A stretch of DNA of 64,000 nucleotides from Massilia sp. Leaf139 (GTDB lineage: Bacteria > Pseudomonadota > Gammaproteobacteria > Burkholderiales > Burkholderiaceae_D), in the NCBI RefSeq assembly GCF_001424165.1, contig NZ_LMOJ01000025.1, positions 206,134 to 270,133 on the forward strand, read 5' to 3'. A program made the translations under genes and the position numbers. A model generated the notes under the pieces. That model was not told the origin of the DNA and did no database searches. It worked only from the letters and a program-made list of their open reading frames with translations. Within the stretch, counting starts at the first letter, position 1; the number at the start of each line of letters is the position of its first letter. Positions 15,717-24,590 of the stretch are shown piece after piece.

Positions 15717-16247
15717 ATGAAAGCTCAATGGATCTGCGCGCTGGTGCTGAGTTCGACCTGGGCCGCGGCGGCCGTGCATGCGGCCGAGATGAAGGCGACG
15801 ATGAATGCGGTGTCGGACGCTGGCGTCGGCCAGTCGGGCGGCACGGTGACCATCAGCGAAACCAAGTATGGTCTCGTGTTCACCCCGGCGCTGACCGGCC
15901 TGCCGGCGGGCGTGCATGGCTTCCACGTGCACGAGAACGGCAGCTGCGACACGAACCAGAAGGATGGCAAGCCGGTGCCGGCGGGCGCAGCGGGCGGGCA
16001 TCTGGATACGACCAAGAGCAAGAAGCACGGGCTGCCGTGGGGCGATGGGCATATCGGCGACCTGCCGGCGCTGTATGTGGAGAGCGCCGGGGCGGCGAAC
16101 AATCCGGTGCTGGCGCCACGCCTGAAGAAGCTGGCGGACGTAAAAGGCAAGGCGTTGATGGTGCACGCGGGTGGGGATAATCATGCGGATCATCCGGCGC
16201 CCTTGGGCGGTGGTGGGGCGCGGATTATGTGCGGGATTATTCAGTGA
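15717..16247 (+). CDS. sodC: Periplasmic Cu/Zn superoxide dismutase
   Basis: SodC converts superoxide to hydrogen peroxide and oxygen in the periplasm. The 176-residue precursor has a Sec signal peptide ending near AAVHAA. Copper/zinc ligands are visible in HGFHVHENGSC, the GGHLD segment, GHIGDLPALYV and HAGGDNHAD. The final MCGIIQ supplies the second Cys of the conserved disulfide. Start ATG 15717 follows GAAAGGAAGTGAC. It stands alone, 109 bp after hipA, and ends before a bidirectional terminator shared with the M28 peptidase gene. Confidence 0.95.
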   Translation: MKAQWICALVLSSTWAAAAVHAAEMKATMNAVSDAGVGQSGGTVTISETKYGLVFTPALTGLPAGVHGFHVHENGSCDTNQKDGKPVPAGAAGGHLDTTKSKKHGLPWGDGHIGDLPALYVESAGAANNPVLAPRLKKLADVKGKALMVHAGGDNHADHPAPLGGGGARIMCGIIQ

Positions 16248-16330
16248 AATAAGATTTCATCGGCAAACGCCGGCGAAATAATATTTCAACATTTGCAGGT
16301 GTTCCGGAGCGTGCCATCTGCATAGGCCGT

Positions 16331-16359
16331 ACCGCGTGGGCACGGAGTGCCCACCCTAC
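16331..16359 (+). repeat. REP-like palindromic element (copy 1)
   Basis: ACCGC is followed by GTGGGCAC, GGA, GTGCCCAC and CCTACAAAA. This is one of a dispersed family; other copies are at 26298, 28134, 28204, 48504, 49203 and 63537. Confidence 0.85.
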
Positions 16360-16365
16360 AAAAAC

Positions 16366-16397
16366 AAACCGGCCGGTCAAAGATGACTGGCCGGTTT
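16366..16397. terminator. Bidirectional terminator between sodC and the M28 peptidase gene
   Basis: 14-nt arms AAACCGGCCGGTCA and TGACTGGCCGGTTT (one mismatch) enclose loop AAGA. The A-rich left flank and the T-rich right flank serve both converging transcripts. Confidence 0.8.
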
Positions 16398-16400
16398 CGT

Positions 16401-18035
16401 TTACTTCGCCGCGGCGCGGATCTTGCCGAAGGCGTCGCCCGCCTTCCACTTCGGCATGGTCGGCGAATCGGCCACCATGCGGCCCAGGTTCAGCGTGAAC
16501 TGCGCCTGCTGCACCATGCCGGTCAGATCCCAGCTCGGATCGTATTCGTCGTTCACCTGGTGGTAGCGCGCGCGATAGGCTTTCGCTTTGGCGTTGTTCG
16601 CCTCGACGTCACGCACCCAGGCGCTGCCGCCGCCGACCGAGAAGGCGGGGATACCGGCCTTGGCAAAACTGAAGTGATCGCTGCGGAAGTAGCCGCCGGC
16701 CAGATCCGGCTTCGCTGGCGCCACCGTCAGGCCCATGGCTTTCGCCGTGGCGGCGGCCATCGCGCCCAGGTCCGTGCGCTCGCTGCCCTGCACGCCGATG
16801 TCTTTCGCCTCGCCGACGAAGTTCAGGCTGTCCAGGTTCAGGTTGGCGGCGGTCTTCGCGGCCGGCCACAGCGGACGGGCGGCGTAGGCGGCACTGCCGA
16901 GCAGGCCCTGCTCTTCGGCCGCCACCCACAGGAACATCTGCGAACGCTTGGCCGGGTTGCGCGAAGCTTCCTGCGCCATCGCCAGCAGGCCCGCCGTGCC
17001 CGAGGCATTGTCGACGGCGCCGTTGAAGATGGTGTCGCCTTCCGTCCCTTGCTTGCCCATGTGATCCCAGTGGGCGCTGTAGATGACGACTTCGTCCTTC
17101 AATTTCGGATCGGTGCCCGGCACGACGCCGGCCACGTTGTACTCGCTCAGCGTACGGATCGCCGCGCGGGTCTCGCCCTTTACGCGCGCGTTCAGGGTGA
17201 CCGGCTTGAAAGCCTTGTCTTCGGCTGCGGCGCGCAGTTTATCGAGATCCTGGCCGGCTGCCGCGAACAGCTTGCGTGCAGCGGCGTCGGTCAGCCAGCC
17301 CTGCATACCGGTGCCGAGGTCGGCGTCGGCGAGCTGGAAACGCTCGGCGGCGGCCCAGCTGTTCTGCACCACGCTCCAGCCGTAGGAGGCCGAGGCGTCG
17401 GTGTGGATCAGCAGGACGCCGGCCGCGCCCTGGCGCGCCGCTTCCTGCAGCTTGTACGTCCAGCGGCCGTAGAAGGTGAGGCCGGCGCCATTGAAGCGCT
17501 TCGGCTCCGCGGCGGTCGGCGCCGGGTCGTTGACCGTCATGACCAAAATCTTGCCCTTGGCGTCCAGGCCCTTATAGTCGTTCCAGCCTTCTTCGGGCGC
17601 GGTGATGCCGTAGCCGACGAAGACCAGTTCCGCATCCATGCTGTGCTCAGGCTTGGCGTCGCCCGGCGCCCAGACCCAGTCGGCGCCGAAGTTCAGCGGC
17701 AGCGCCTGGCCGCCGGCGACAATCGCCACATTGCTCTGCTGCGGCAGCGGACGCACGCCCGCGATCTTGACCTCCTGGCGGAAGCTGGTGCCGTTCGCGG
17801 GCTTGAGGCCCGCGGCCAGCGCCTGCGCTTCCAGATAGGCGACGGTCAATTCTCCGCCGCGCTGGCCGGTGCCGCGGCCCTCGAGGGCGTCCGAGGCGAG
17901 GAAGGACAGGTGGCCGCGCAGCGGCGCTTCCTTGACGACGGCGGCGGGCGCCTTCGGTGCGGCATGCGCGGGATAAGCGACGGCCAGGCTGCTGGCGAGG
18001 GTGGTGAGGACGACGGCGGAGACGATCTTGTGCAT
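16401..18035 (-). CDS. Secreted M28 family zinc metallopeptidase with PA domain
   Basis: The 544-residue precursor has a Sec signal peptide (MHKIVSAVV to PAHA). A PA (protease-associated) insert is suggested by YGITAPEEGWNDYKGLDAKG. The M28 zinc site is complete: SAHWDHMG (His, Asp), NGAVDNASG (bridging Asp), VAAEEQGLLGS (Glu base and Glu ligand), NLNLDSLNF (Asp) and SDHFSFAKAGIP (His). The family contains aminopeptidases and related exopeptidases in the periplasm or medium. Start M at 18035 is preceded by AGCAGGA and gives a clean signal peptide; the longer frame to 18107 does not. Confidence 0.92.
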   Translation of the reverse strand: MHKIVSAVVLTTLASSLAVAYPAHAAPKAPAAVVKEAPLRGHLSFLASDALEGRGTGQRGGELTVAYLEAQALAAGLKPANGTSFRQEVKIAGVRPLPQQSNVAIVAGGQALPLNFGADWVWAPGDAKPEHSMDAELVFVGYGITAPEEGWNDYKGLDAKGKILVMTVNDPAPTAAEPKRFNGAGLTFYGRWTYKLQEAARQGAAGVLLIHTDASASYGWSVVQNSWAAAERFQLADADLGTGMQGWLTDAAARKLFAAAGQDLDKLRAAAEDKAFKPVTLNARVKGETRAAIRTLSEYNVAGVVPGTDPKLKDEVVIYSAHWDHMGKQGTEGDTIFNGAVDNASGTAGLLAMAQEASRNPAKRSQMFLWVAAEEQGLLGSAAYAARPLWPAAKTAANLNLDSLNFVGEAKDIGVQGSERTDLGAMAAATAKAMGLTVAPAKPDLAGGYFRSDHFSFAKAGIPAFSVGGGSAWVRDVEANNAKAKAYRARYHQVNDEYDPSWDLTGMVQQAQFTLNLGRMVADSPTMPKWKAGDAFGKIRAAAK

Positions 18036-18125
18036 GGAATCCTGCTGCGAAGTTGATAGAGGCGTTGATGGAGGCGCACGCGCGGTGCGCGCAACATTGT
18101 AGTCCATGCGTGTCGTCCGAGCGCC

Positions 18126-20426
18126 CTAATAAAACCACAGCGTATCGGCCGCGATCGAGCGCCCGCTCTGCGGGATCAGCGCGGCCGCCGGCCGCGCCGG
18201 CAGCAGTCCTTCGGGCACCCCGGGCAGCACCTCCTCGATGCGCACGTTATAGATCGGATCGGACAGCACCGCGATCCGGAAGCGCAGCAGGCTGTCCTCC
18301 ATCCCGTACAAGGTCACGTTCAAGGTCTTGGCTTCCTTGTCGAGTAGGGTGCGTCCGTTGAGCGTCACCCGCGTCGGGCGCGCGCCGTTGATTTGCAGGC
18401 GAATCTCCGGCGCCCGGTTCTCAGACACCAGCGTGAAGTCGGCATGCCGGGTCGCTCCCCTGGGGTAGTGCAGGATGCGCGTGAGGGGAAACTTCAAGCC
18501 GTCGCGCGGCGCCCAGGCGTACCACTGGCGCGGGCTCTCCCAGCCGAACACGTTCACGAAGACATGCGGCTCTTTCAGGTTGGCGAACAGTTTCTTGCCC
18601 CAGTCGTCGAGCAGCCCGTCCGGATGGAGCCAGTAGGCGTCCCAGCTCGGCATGTCCTTGTAATACACGAGCGCGTCCGCGCGCAGCGGTGGCGCTTCGC
18701 TGAATTCGGCGGCGCCGCCGGCCAGCACCAGGCCGACCAGGCCGGCCGCCAGCAGCGGACGCACGGCATAGCGCCGCGTGTACACCAGCAGCGGCGTCGC
18801 CACGGCAAGCAGCAGCATCAGCATCGCCACTGGCAGGTTCATGCGGCTGGGGGAGAGCACCATGAAGCTGTCGCGCAGCGCCGGCGGCACGAGGAGCACG
18901 GCCGGCAGCACGCCGGCCAGCAGCACGAGCAGGCGCGCCGCCGGCGGCCATGCCGCAACCCGGCGCGCATGCAGTACGGCGAACGCGGCCAGCGCCGCCA
19001 GCAGCGGCCACGCGACCAGGTAGGCGGCGCCGGGCGCAAGCCAGCTAGCCAGCAGCAGCACCAGCACCAGCGCGCCCAGGCCGATAAGCATCGGCGCCGC
19101 TAGGCCCGTCGCCCGCTGCAACAGGCGCTGGCCGGCGATGTAGCCGGCGGCGCACAGCGCGCACACGGCCGCCAGGTAGAGCAGGGCATGCGGCCCGTGC
19201 GTCGGCGCTGCCGGATTCCACACGCGGTGCAGGCCGGGCGCGTGCAGCCACAATTGCCAGGCCAGGATACCGAGCGCCACCGCGAGCGCGGGCACGACGA
19301 ACAGCGCCTGCGCCAGCGCGACCCAGTCCAGGCCGGCGCGCCGCGCCGCGATGCAGGCACCCGCCAGCAGCAGGCAGGCCAGGCCCGTCATGGGCCAGAC
19401 CAGCGCGGCGCCGTAGTGCACCGTGCCGACCAGCGGCAGCGCGAAGACTACCCGGCCGGTCGACGGCTGCGGGTCGATGCGGGCGGCGCCGAATGCATCC
19501 GCCAGGCGCAGCATCGTTTCTCCCATCTGCTGCAGCGTGGCGCGCTCGAAGCGCTGCGGCGTATCCAGCGCGCGCTCGCGTCCGAACGGACGGCCGGTGT
19601 GCGCGAACTGCAGCACCGGCACGCCGAGACGATCGAGGGCGCCGAGGCGCAGCGCGCCAGGAGCGAGCTGGTGGATCTCGTGCATCAGCGACGAGCCGGA
19701 AATATCAGGCGCCGCACGCAGCCAGCCGCCGATCGCGGCCGCATTCGCATCGAACGTGTTGTAGAGCGTGAGCGGCCCGCCGCTGCCGCCGCTGTCGAAG
19801 CGCAGCGCCAGTCCGACCTCGCGTGCCCACGGATGCTGCTCGGCGAAGGCCTGCATGCCGAGGCTGCCGACCCGCTCGCCGTCGGCGAACAGCACGATGA
19901 TGTCGTTCGCCAGCGGCGCACCGGCGCGCAGCGCGCGCAGGGTTTCGAGCAGGGCCGCCACCGGCGCCGCGTCGCTGGCGCCCAAGGTGGCGGGAGCGCT
20001 GTCGAGGTGCGCCGCCAGCAGCAGGCTGGATCGGCGCGCGCGCTCGGGCGCCGTGCCCGGCAGGCGCACCAGCACGTTGTGTACCACGCCCATCGTCGCT
20101 TCGACGTTGGCGTTGTAGTCGAGGTAGTTCTTCTGCACGAGGGCGCGCTGCACCTGCGGCTCCAGGCCCAGGGCGCGCAGGCGATCCAGCAGCCAGGCAC
20201 GCGCCGCGTGGTTGGCGCTGCTGGCGATCGGACGCGGCGCGCGCGCCAGCGCCTCCAGGTCGGCGCCGGCGCGCGCGGCCGAGAACTGCGTCGCTGGCGC
20301 ATTCACGGGCGCGGGTGCGGGACGCGGCACCTGACCGGAGTGCAGCACCAGCCAGGCCAGGGCGGCGATCAAAACAAATGCCGCGGCGAGACCGGCGCGG
20401 GAAGGCTGGACTGAATCGGAGAACAT
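18126..20426 (-). CDS. Membrane-anchored M28-like peptidase, probably catalytically impaired
   Basis: The 766-residue protein has an N-terminal transmembrane helix (about residues 12-30), an M28-like domain to about residue 310, seven to nine further membrane helices to about residue 580, and a soluble C-terminal domain. This layout resembles ERMP1/Fxna-type M28 proteins. The first zinc motif (AAHLDSAP) and the bridging Asp (GASDAAP) remain. The usual Glu-Glu pair reads DGERVG (second Glu to Arg), and the final His motif (YHTxxDT in homologues) reads FGRERALDTP. Metal binding is thus probably lost. Start ATG 20426 is preceded by AAAGGATG. Confidence 0.8.
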   Translation of the reverse strand: MFSDSVQPSRAGLAAAFVLIAALAWLVLHSGQVPRPAPAPVNAPATQFSAARAGADLEALARAPRPIASSANHAARAWLLDRLRALGLEPQVQRALVQKNYLDYNANVEATMGVVHNVLVRLPGTAPERARRSSLLLAAHLDSAPATLGASDAAPVAALLETLRALRAGAPLANDIIVLFADGERVGSLGMQAFAEQHPWAREVGLALRFDSGGSGGPLTLYNTFDANAAAIGGWLRAAPDISGSSLMHEIHQLAPGALRLGALDRLGVPVLQFAHTGRPFGRERALDTPQRFERATLQQMGETMLRLADAFGAARIDPQPSTGRVVFALPLVGTVHYGAALVWPMTGLACLLLAGACIAARRAGLDWVALAQALFVVPALAVALGILAWQLWLHAPGLHRVWNPAAPTHGPHALLYLAAVCALCAAGYIAGQRLLQRATGLAAPMLIGLGALVLVLLLASWLAPGAAYLVAWPLLAALAAFAVLHARRVAAWPPAARLLVLLAGVLPAVLLVPPALRDSFMVLSPSRMNLPVAMLMLLLAVATPLLVYTRRYAVRPLLAAGLVGLVLAGGAAEFSEAPPLRADALVYYKDMPSWDAYWLHPDGLLDDWGKKLFANLKEPHVFVNVFGWESPRQWYAWAPRDGLKFPLTRILHYPRGATRHADFTLVSENRAPEIRLQINGARPTRVTLNGRTLLDKEAKTLNVTLYGMEDSLLRFRIAVLSDPIYNVRIEEVLPGVPEGLLPARPAAALIPQSGRSIAADTLWFY

Positions 20427-20487
20427 GGAACCGCATCCTTTTCGTAATAAAAGGCCGAACGGGAGCCTGCCGGGCAAAACGCAGGCA

Positions 20488-20523
20488 CAAAAAAACCCGC
20501 CAGGCTGAGGGGTGGCGGGGTTG
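20488..20523 (-). terminator. Terminator of tonB
   Basis: Read on the minus strand, AACCCCGCCACC pairs with GGCGGGTT and is followed by a run of T (A-run at 20488-20495 on the plus strand). It sits between the tonB stop and the M28-like gene. Confidence 0.8.
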
Positions 20524-20540
20524 AAACGGAAAAGTAGAAC

Positions 20541-21209
20541 TTAGTCGAGCGTCCAGACGTAGGCGATCTGTCCCCAGCCGGCTTCGGGCACGCCGTTGTT
20601 CATCGCCGGCTTGAATTGGCACAGGCTAAGGGCGCTCACCGCGGCGCGGTCGAGTTCTCGCGAGCCGCTCGACTTCTTGATGCGCGAATCGGTCACGCGG
20701 CCGTCGGCACCGACCAGCAGCGCCAGCGTCACCGTGCCGGTCTCGCCATTGCGCGCCGCGCTCGCCGGATAGTTCGGCTTGACGCAGCCGTCGGCATCGG
20801 CCAGCACCGCGCTGCGCATGGCGCCGCTGTTGGCCGAAGGCGTGGTCGGCTGGGGCGCCACTTCGGCCTGGGCCGGCTGCGCCCGCTCCTGCACGGGCGG
20901 CACCTCGGTCGTGGTCTGCAGCGGGTTGTCCATGGGCGGCGGCGGCACGTCGACCTCGAGCTTCGGCACCACGATCTGCGGCGGCGCGACTTTCGGCGTG
21001 ACGGTCGGCGGCTCCGGTGGCGGCTCGGGCGGGCGCACCGGTTCCGGTGTCATGAAGACGGTGAAGTCCTGGGGCAGGGACGGCATCGAGATGACCTTGT
21101 TGTTCATCATGTTGACGACACCGACGGCGATCAGGGCGTGCAGGCCGGCGACAAGGGCGAACTTGCCGGCCTTGCTGCCGCCGTCATGGGGCATGGATGA
21201 GAAGTGCAT
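20541..21209 (-). CDS. tonB: TonB family energy-transducing protein
   Basis: TonB couples proton-motive force from ExbBD to outer-membrane receptors. The 222-residue protein has a cytoplasmic start, a single transmembrane anchor (FALVAGLHALIAVGVVNMMN, residues about 17-36), a proline-rich periplasmic spacer with PEPPPEPP-type repeats, and a C-terminal TonB domain (NYPASAARNGETGTVTLALL to GQIAYVWTLD). Start ATG 21209 follows AGGAGATCGCC. No exbB or exbD is adjacent. It is divergent from a sensory operon across 309 bp, which suggests, without proof, a regulatory link. Confidence 0.92.
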   Translation of the reverse strand: MHFSSMPHDGGSKAGKFALVAGLHALIAVGVVNMMNNKVISMPSLPQDFTVFMTPEPVRPPEPPPEPPTVTPKVAPPQIVVPKLEVDVPPPPMDNPLQTTTEVPPVQERAQPAQAEVAPQPTTPSANSGAMRSAVLADADGCVKPNYPASAARNGETGTVTLALLVGADGRVTDSRIKKSSGSRELDRAAVSALSLCQFKPAMNNGVPEAGWGQIAYVWTLD

Positions 21210-21518
21210 GGCGATCTCCTTTGTTGTCGTGCCCCGCCGCATGGAACGCGGGGCCTTTTACTGTCGGAAGTGCTGCCGTTTTCTAAAGCGTAGAAACAAT
21301 ATATGCCATGAGATAGCAATTAGTAAAGCGTTTTCTTGGTAATTGTGAATGCCAGACGGGGTTGCGGGGGAGCATTGGCGCCCCCGCTGCGAGGCAAGCA
21401 ACCCCTCGCCTCGGGGCGCGTTGTATGAAATAATCCTCCCAGGCCCAATGATCATTCTGTCCATTGGCACACATAGCTGCCAGTCATTGGTAAGCAGATG
21501 TAAGGAACGGAGACTAGA
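21210..21518. promoter_or_regulatory. Divergent tonB / response-regulator intergenic region
   Basis: This 309-bp gap has no gene. It contains a GCCCCGC...GCGGGGC hairpin in the tonB leader (about 21230-21246), an AT-rich stretch at 21280-21340 where promoters are likely, and the structured block at 21358-21420 listed separately. A Shine-Dalgarno AAGGAACGGAG precedes GTG 21519. Confidence 0.5.
21358..21420 (+). promoter_or_regulatory. Structured leader block with alternative pairings
   Basis: GGGGTTGC (21358-21365) pairs with GCAACCCC (21398-21405) around an inner stem GGGGG (21366-21370)/CCCCC (21381-21385). The CCCC of the outer stem can instead pair with CGGGG downstream (ACCCCTCGCCTCGGGG). 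It lies about 100 bp before the response-regulator gene. No T-run follows, so a role in translation or protein binding is as likely as attenuation. Confidence 0.35.
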
Positions 21519-22166
21519 GTGAGCAAGCAACAACCCATCCGCGTCATGCTGGCCGACGACCACCCGATCGTGATGACGGGCTTTGCGATGTCGCTCGCGG
21601 CCGAGGGCATGGACGTCGTCGCCCAGGCGCGCACCCCCGAGGAAGCAGTGGCGCTGTACGCCCAGCACAAGCCCGACGTCGTCGTGCTCGACATCCGCTT
21701 CGGCACCGAACTGACGGGCCTCGACGCCGCGCACAACATCCTGCGCGCCGACCCGCAGGCCAAGGTGGTCTTCCTCAGCCAGTTCGACCAGGACAGCCTG
21801 ATCAAGGAAACCTACCGCATCGGCGCCCACGCCTTCGTCACCAAGGATTGCGACCCGGCCGACCTGGCCGCCGCGGTTCGCCAGGCCCAAGCCGGCAAGC
21901 TGTACTTCCCGCCGCAGATCGCCGAGCGCCTGGCCAGCATCGCCGTGCGCGGCGACGTGTCGCCCCAGTCGCAGCTCGATGAGCGAGGCCTCGAGATCTT
22001 CAAGCTGATGGCCGAGGGGTTGACCAATGGCGAGATCGCCGAGAAGCTGAACCTGTCGACTAAAACCATCAGCAACACCAGCCAGTCGATCAAGGAAAAG
22101 CTGGGCGTGGAGCGCCAGGCCCACATCACCAAGCTGGCCGTGAAATATGGCCTGATCCAGCCTTGA
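21519..22166 (+). CDS. NarL/LuxR-family response regulator
   Basis: The 215-residue protein has a receiver domain with the acidic pair DD (residues 13-14), phospho-acceptor Asp58 in VVVLDIRFG, and a conserved Lys in VTKDC. The C-terminal LuxR-type HTH is LMAEGLTNGEIAEKLNLSTK and KEKLGVERQ. Start is GTG 21519 after AAGGAACGGAG. The stop overlaps the next gene's ATG as TGATG. Its partner is the HisKA_3 kinase two genes downstream. Confidence 0.92.
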   Translation: MSKQQPIRVMLADDHPIVMTGFAMSLAAEGMDVVAQARTPEEAVALYAQHKPDVVVLDIRFGTELTGLDAAHNILRADPQAKVVFLSQFDQDSLIKETYRIGAHAFVTKDCDPADLAAAVRQAQAGKLYFPPQIAERLASIAVRGDVSPQSQLDERGLEIFKLMAEGLTNGEIAEKLNLSTKTISNTSQSIKEKLGVERQAHITKLAVKYGLIQP

Positions 22167-23035
22167 TGCGCCTGCGCGCGCTGGCGGCGGGGCTCGCCTT
22201 CATCGCCAGCGCCGCCCTGGCCGCGCCGCCGGAGACGCCCGGCTACCGCTTCCAGATCGTCACCGGCGACACCAGCGGCACCACCACCCGCATCGCCGAG
22301 GATTTGTATAAACGCCTGGTGCCGACCTTCGCCGCCTTCCGCACCGAGCTGGCCCAGCGCCGGCGCCTGGTGCTGGTCGCCATCGGCCCGGACGCGCTGC
22401 GCCAGGCCGCCGCGCGCCGCTGCGATTGCGTCGTCATCGCCACCTTTACCTCGAGCCAGGTCTGGCGTTCGATCGTCGCGGATCTGCCGCCCGCGCGCGC
22501 GAAGGGGATGACGGCGGTGTATGCCGAGCCGGCGCCCGCCGACCAGGTGCGACTGGCCACGCTGCTCTACCGGCGGCCGGTGCGGGTGGCGGCCATTCTC
22601 GGCCCCGAGACCGGCTTCCTGCTGCCGGCGCTGGCCGGCCAGGCCGAGGTGTTGCAGGCCAAGCGCGACGACGACGTCGGCGACCTGCTGGCGCGCACCG
22701 GCCGCAGCGAGGTGCTGCTGGCGCTGCCCGACAGCGCCATCTACAACCCGGAAAACATCCGCAACATCCTGCTTTCGACCTACCGCCGCAAGCAGGGCGT
22801 GATCGGCTTCTCGGCCGACATGGTCAAGGTCGGCGCGCTGGCCACGACCTATTCCGACATCGAGGACATCAACGCCCAGGCGGCAGAGATGGCGGCGCGC
22901 TTCGTCGCCACGGGCGAGCTGCCGCCGCCGCAGTTCCCGCATTACTTCCGCACCGCGATCAACGAGGGCGTCGCCCGCTCGCTCGACATCGCCGTGAGCG
23001 AGGAGGCGCGCCGCTTTGCGCGCGCGCGGCCATGA
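22166..23035 (+). CDS. Periplasmic ABC-type substrate-binding-like protein
   Basis: The 289-residue precursor has a signal peptide (MRLRALAAGLAFIASAALAA) and a fold reminiscent of the ABC_sub_bind / COG2984 group: two-lobed, with YNPENIRNILLSTYRRKQGVIGFSADMVKVGALATTYS, a stretch typical of this group. No permease or ATPase is encoded nearby. Its place between a response regulator and a kinase, overlapping both (TGATG and ATGA), suggests it is the ligand-sensing component of the signalling system rather than a transporter part. The ligand is unknown. Confidence 0.75.
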   Translation: MRLRALAAGLAFIASAALAAPPETPGYRFQIVTGDTSGTTTRIAEDLYKRLVPTFAAFRTELAQRRRLVLVAIGPDALRQAAARRCDCVVIATFTSSQVWRSIVADLPPARAKGMTAVYAEPAPADQVRLATLLYRRPVRVAAILGPETGFLLPALAGQAEVLQAKRDDDVGDLLARTGRSEVLLALPDSAIYNPENIRNILLSTYRRKQGVIGFSADMVKVGALATTYSDIEDINAQAAEMAARFVATGELPPPQFPHYFRTAINEGVARSLDIAVSEEARRFARARP

Positions 23036-24561
23036 GCCTCCCTGGTTGGCCGAGTTTGCAATTTTGGCGCAGCTGGAGCATCGGCCTGCGCATGGCCTTC
23101 ATTACCATGCTGCCGGTGGTGTTCCTGTTCACCGCCTTCGTTTGGTATTCCTGGTACGCGCACCGCGCCCAGGTGGCCGAGGAGCTGTCGGAGCGCGGCC
23201 GCATCCTGGCGCGCGCGCTGGCCGAGACCAGCGAGTACAACGTCATTTCCGGCAATCTCACCGACCTGCGTCTGACGATCAACGGCCTGGTGCAGTCGGA
23301 TAGGAGCATCTTCCGGGTCGACGTGGTCGACGCCGCCGGCAAGCGCGCGCTGCGCGTGACCTCCGAGACGGCGCAGGACGCCGAGCCGCATTACTACGAA
23401 GCGCCGATCCGCAAGCAGGTCGTCTGGATCAACCTGTTCACGGACAACGGCACTCCGCACGTCTCGGCCTCGAGCGACGCACGTCCGCCCACGCTCACCA
23501 CTGAGATCGTCGGCGCGGTGCAGGTGCGCATGTCGCCCTCGAACATGCTGGACAAGCAGGCCAGGCGCTTTCGCATCGAGCTGGCGATGGCGGCGCTGGC
23601 CTTGGTGGCGAGCGGCGTGCTGGCCTGGGTGCTGGCGCGCTCGCTGACCATGCCGCTCAAGGAAGCGATTGGCGCGCTGCGTGCCATCCGCGGCGGCCAG
23701 TACCGGGTCGAGCTGCCGGTGACGACCGGCGGCGAAGTCGGAGAATTGCAGGCCTCGATCGGCGAGATGTCGGTCGCGCTCGACCAGTCGACTCAGGATC
23801 TGGAAAACAAGGTGGCTGCGCGCACGCGCGACCTGGTCGAATCGCGCAACGAGGCGCTGCGCGCCGACGCCGACAAGAGAAAACTGATCCAGAAGGTCAA
23901 CAGCATCATCGAGGACGAGCGCAAAAGCATCGCTGTCGAGATCCATGACGAACTGAACGCCTCCCTGATCGCCGTGCGCCTGGAAGCGCAAAGCATCGGC
24001 ATGCTGGCCAATAAAGCCCAGCCGGGGGCGGAAGTCGAGGAGATCCGTAACAAGGCGCATGCGATCACCAAGCTCGCGCTCGACCTGTACGCCAACGGCC
24101 GGCGCCTGGTGCGGCGCCTGCGGCCCGAGGTGCTCGACATGCTCGGCCTGCACGGCGCGGTCGAGGAGATGCTGCGCCATTACGAAAGCGCCGCCTGCCG
24201 CTTCTCCTTCCATTCGGACGGGGATTTTTCGAAGCTGGGCAACGAGCTGGCTATCTCCGCCTACCGCATCGTGCAGGAAGCGCTGTCGAACATCATGAAG
24301 CACGCCGGCGCCACGGCGGCCGAGGTGACGCTGGTGCTCGACGCCGCCGGCGGCCTGCTGCGCATCGAGATCGAGGACAATGGCCAGGGCTTCGACCCGG
24401 CCAGCAGCTCCGAAGGCATCGGCATCATCGGCATGCGCGAGCGCGTGTATGCGCTGCGCGGCACGATCGCCGTGCGCTCGGCGCCGGGGCGGGGCACGAC
24501 CCTGGCGATTGCGCTGCCACTGGATGGGTTGCCACCATCGGGCGCATCTGCGGTATCGTAG
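23032..24561 (+). CDS. NarX/DegS-type sensor histidine kinase
   Basis: The 509-residue protein has two transmembrane segments (about 22-42 and 180-205) enclosing a periplasmic sensor, then a HAMP domain, a short coiled coil, a HisKA_3 dimerisation domain with His305 in DERKSIAVEIHDELNAS, and a HATPase domain with EDNGQGFDP and GIGIIGMRERV. It should phosphorylate the LuxR-type regulator encoded first in the operon. ATG 23032 overlaps the upstream stop (ATGA). The periplasmic domain could dock the binding protein encoded upstream. Confidence 0.92.
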   Translation: MSLPGWPSLQFWRSWSIGLRMAFITMLPVVFLFTAFVWYSWYAHRAQVAEELSERGRILARALAETSEYNVISGNLTDLRLTINGLVQSDRSIFRVDVVDAAGKRALRVTSETAQDAEPHYYEAPIRKQVVWINLFTDNGTPHVSASSDARPPTLTTEIVGAVQVRMSPSNMLDKQARRFRIELAMAALALVASGVLAWVLARSLTMPLKEAIGALRAIRGGQYRVELPVTTGGEVGELQASIGEMSVALDQSTQDLENKVAARTRDLVESRNEALRADADKRKLIQKVNSIIEDERKSIAVEIHDELNASLIAVRLEAQSIGMLANKAQPGAEVEEIRNKAHAITKLALDLYANGRRLVRRLRPEVLDMLGLHGAVEEMLRHYESAACRFSFHSDGDFSKLGNELAISAYRIVQEALSNIMKHAGATAAEVTLVLDAAGGLLRIEIEDNGQGFDPASSSEGIGIIGMRERVYALRGTIAVRSAPGRGTTLAIALPLDGLPPSGASAVS

Positions 24562-24590
24562 CGGCTTGGCTCAACCTCCCCGCATCCATC

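Noticed and set aside
16245..16287. TGAAAT-AAG-ATTTCA and GAAATAATATTTC palindromes after sodC
   Set aside because: Short AT-rich palindromes next to a convincing terminator; I see no evidence for an independent function and they do not recur clearly elsewhere.
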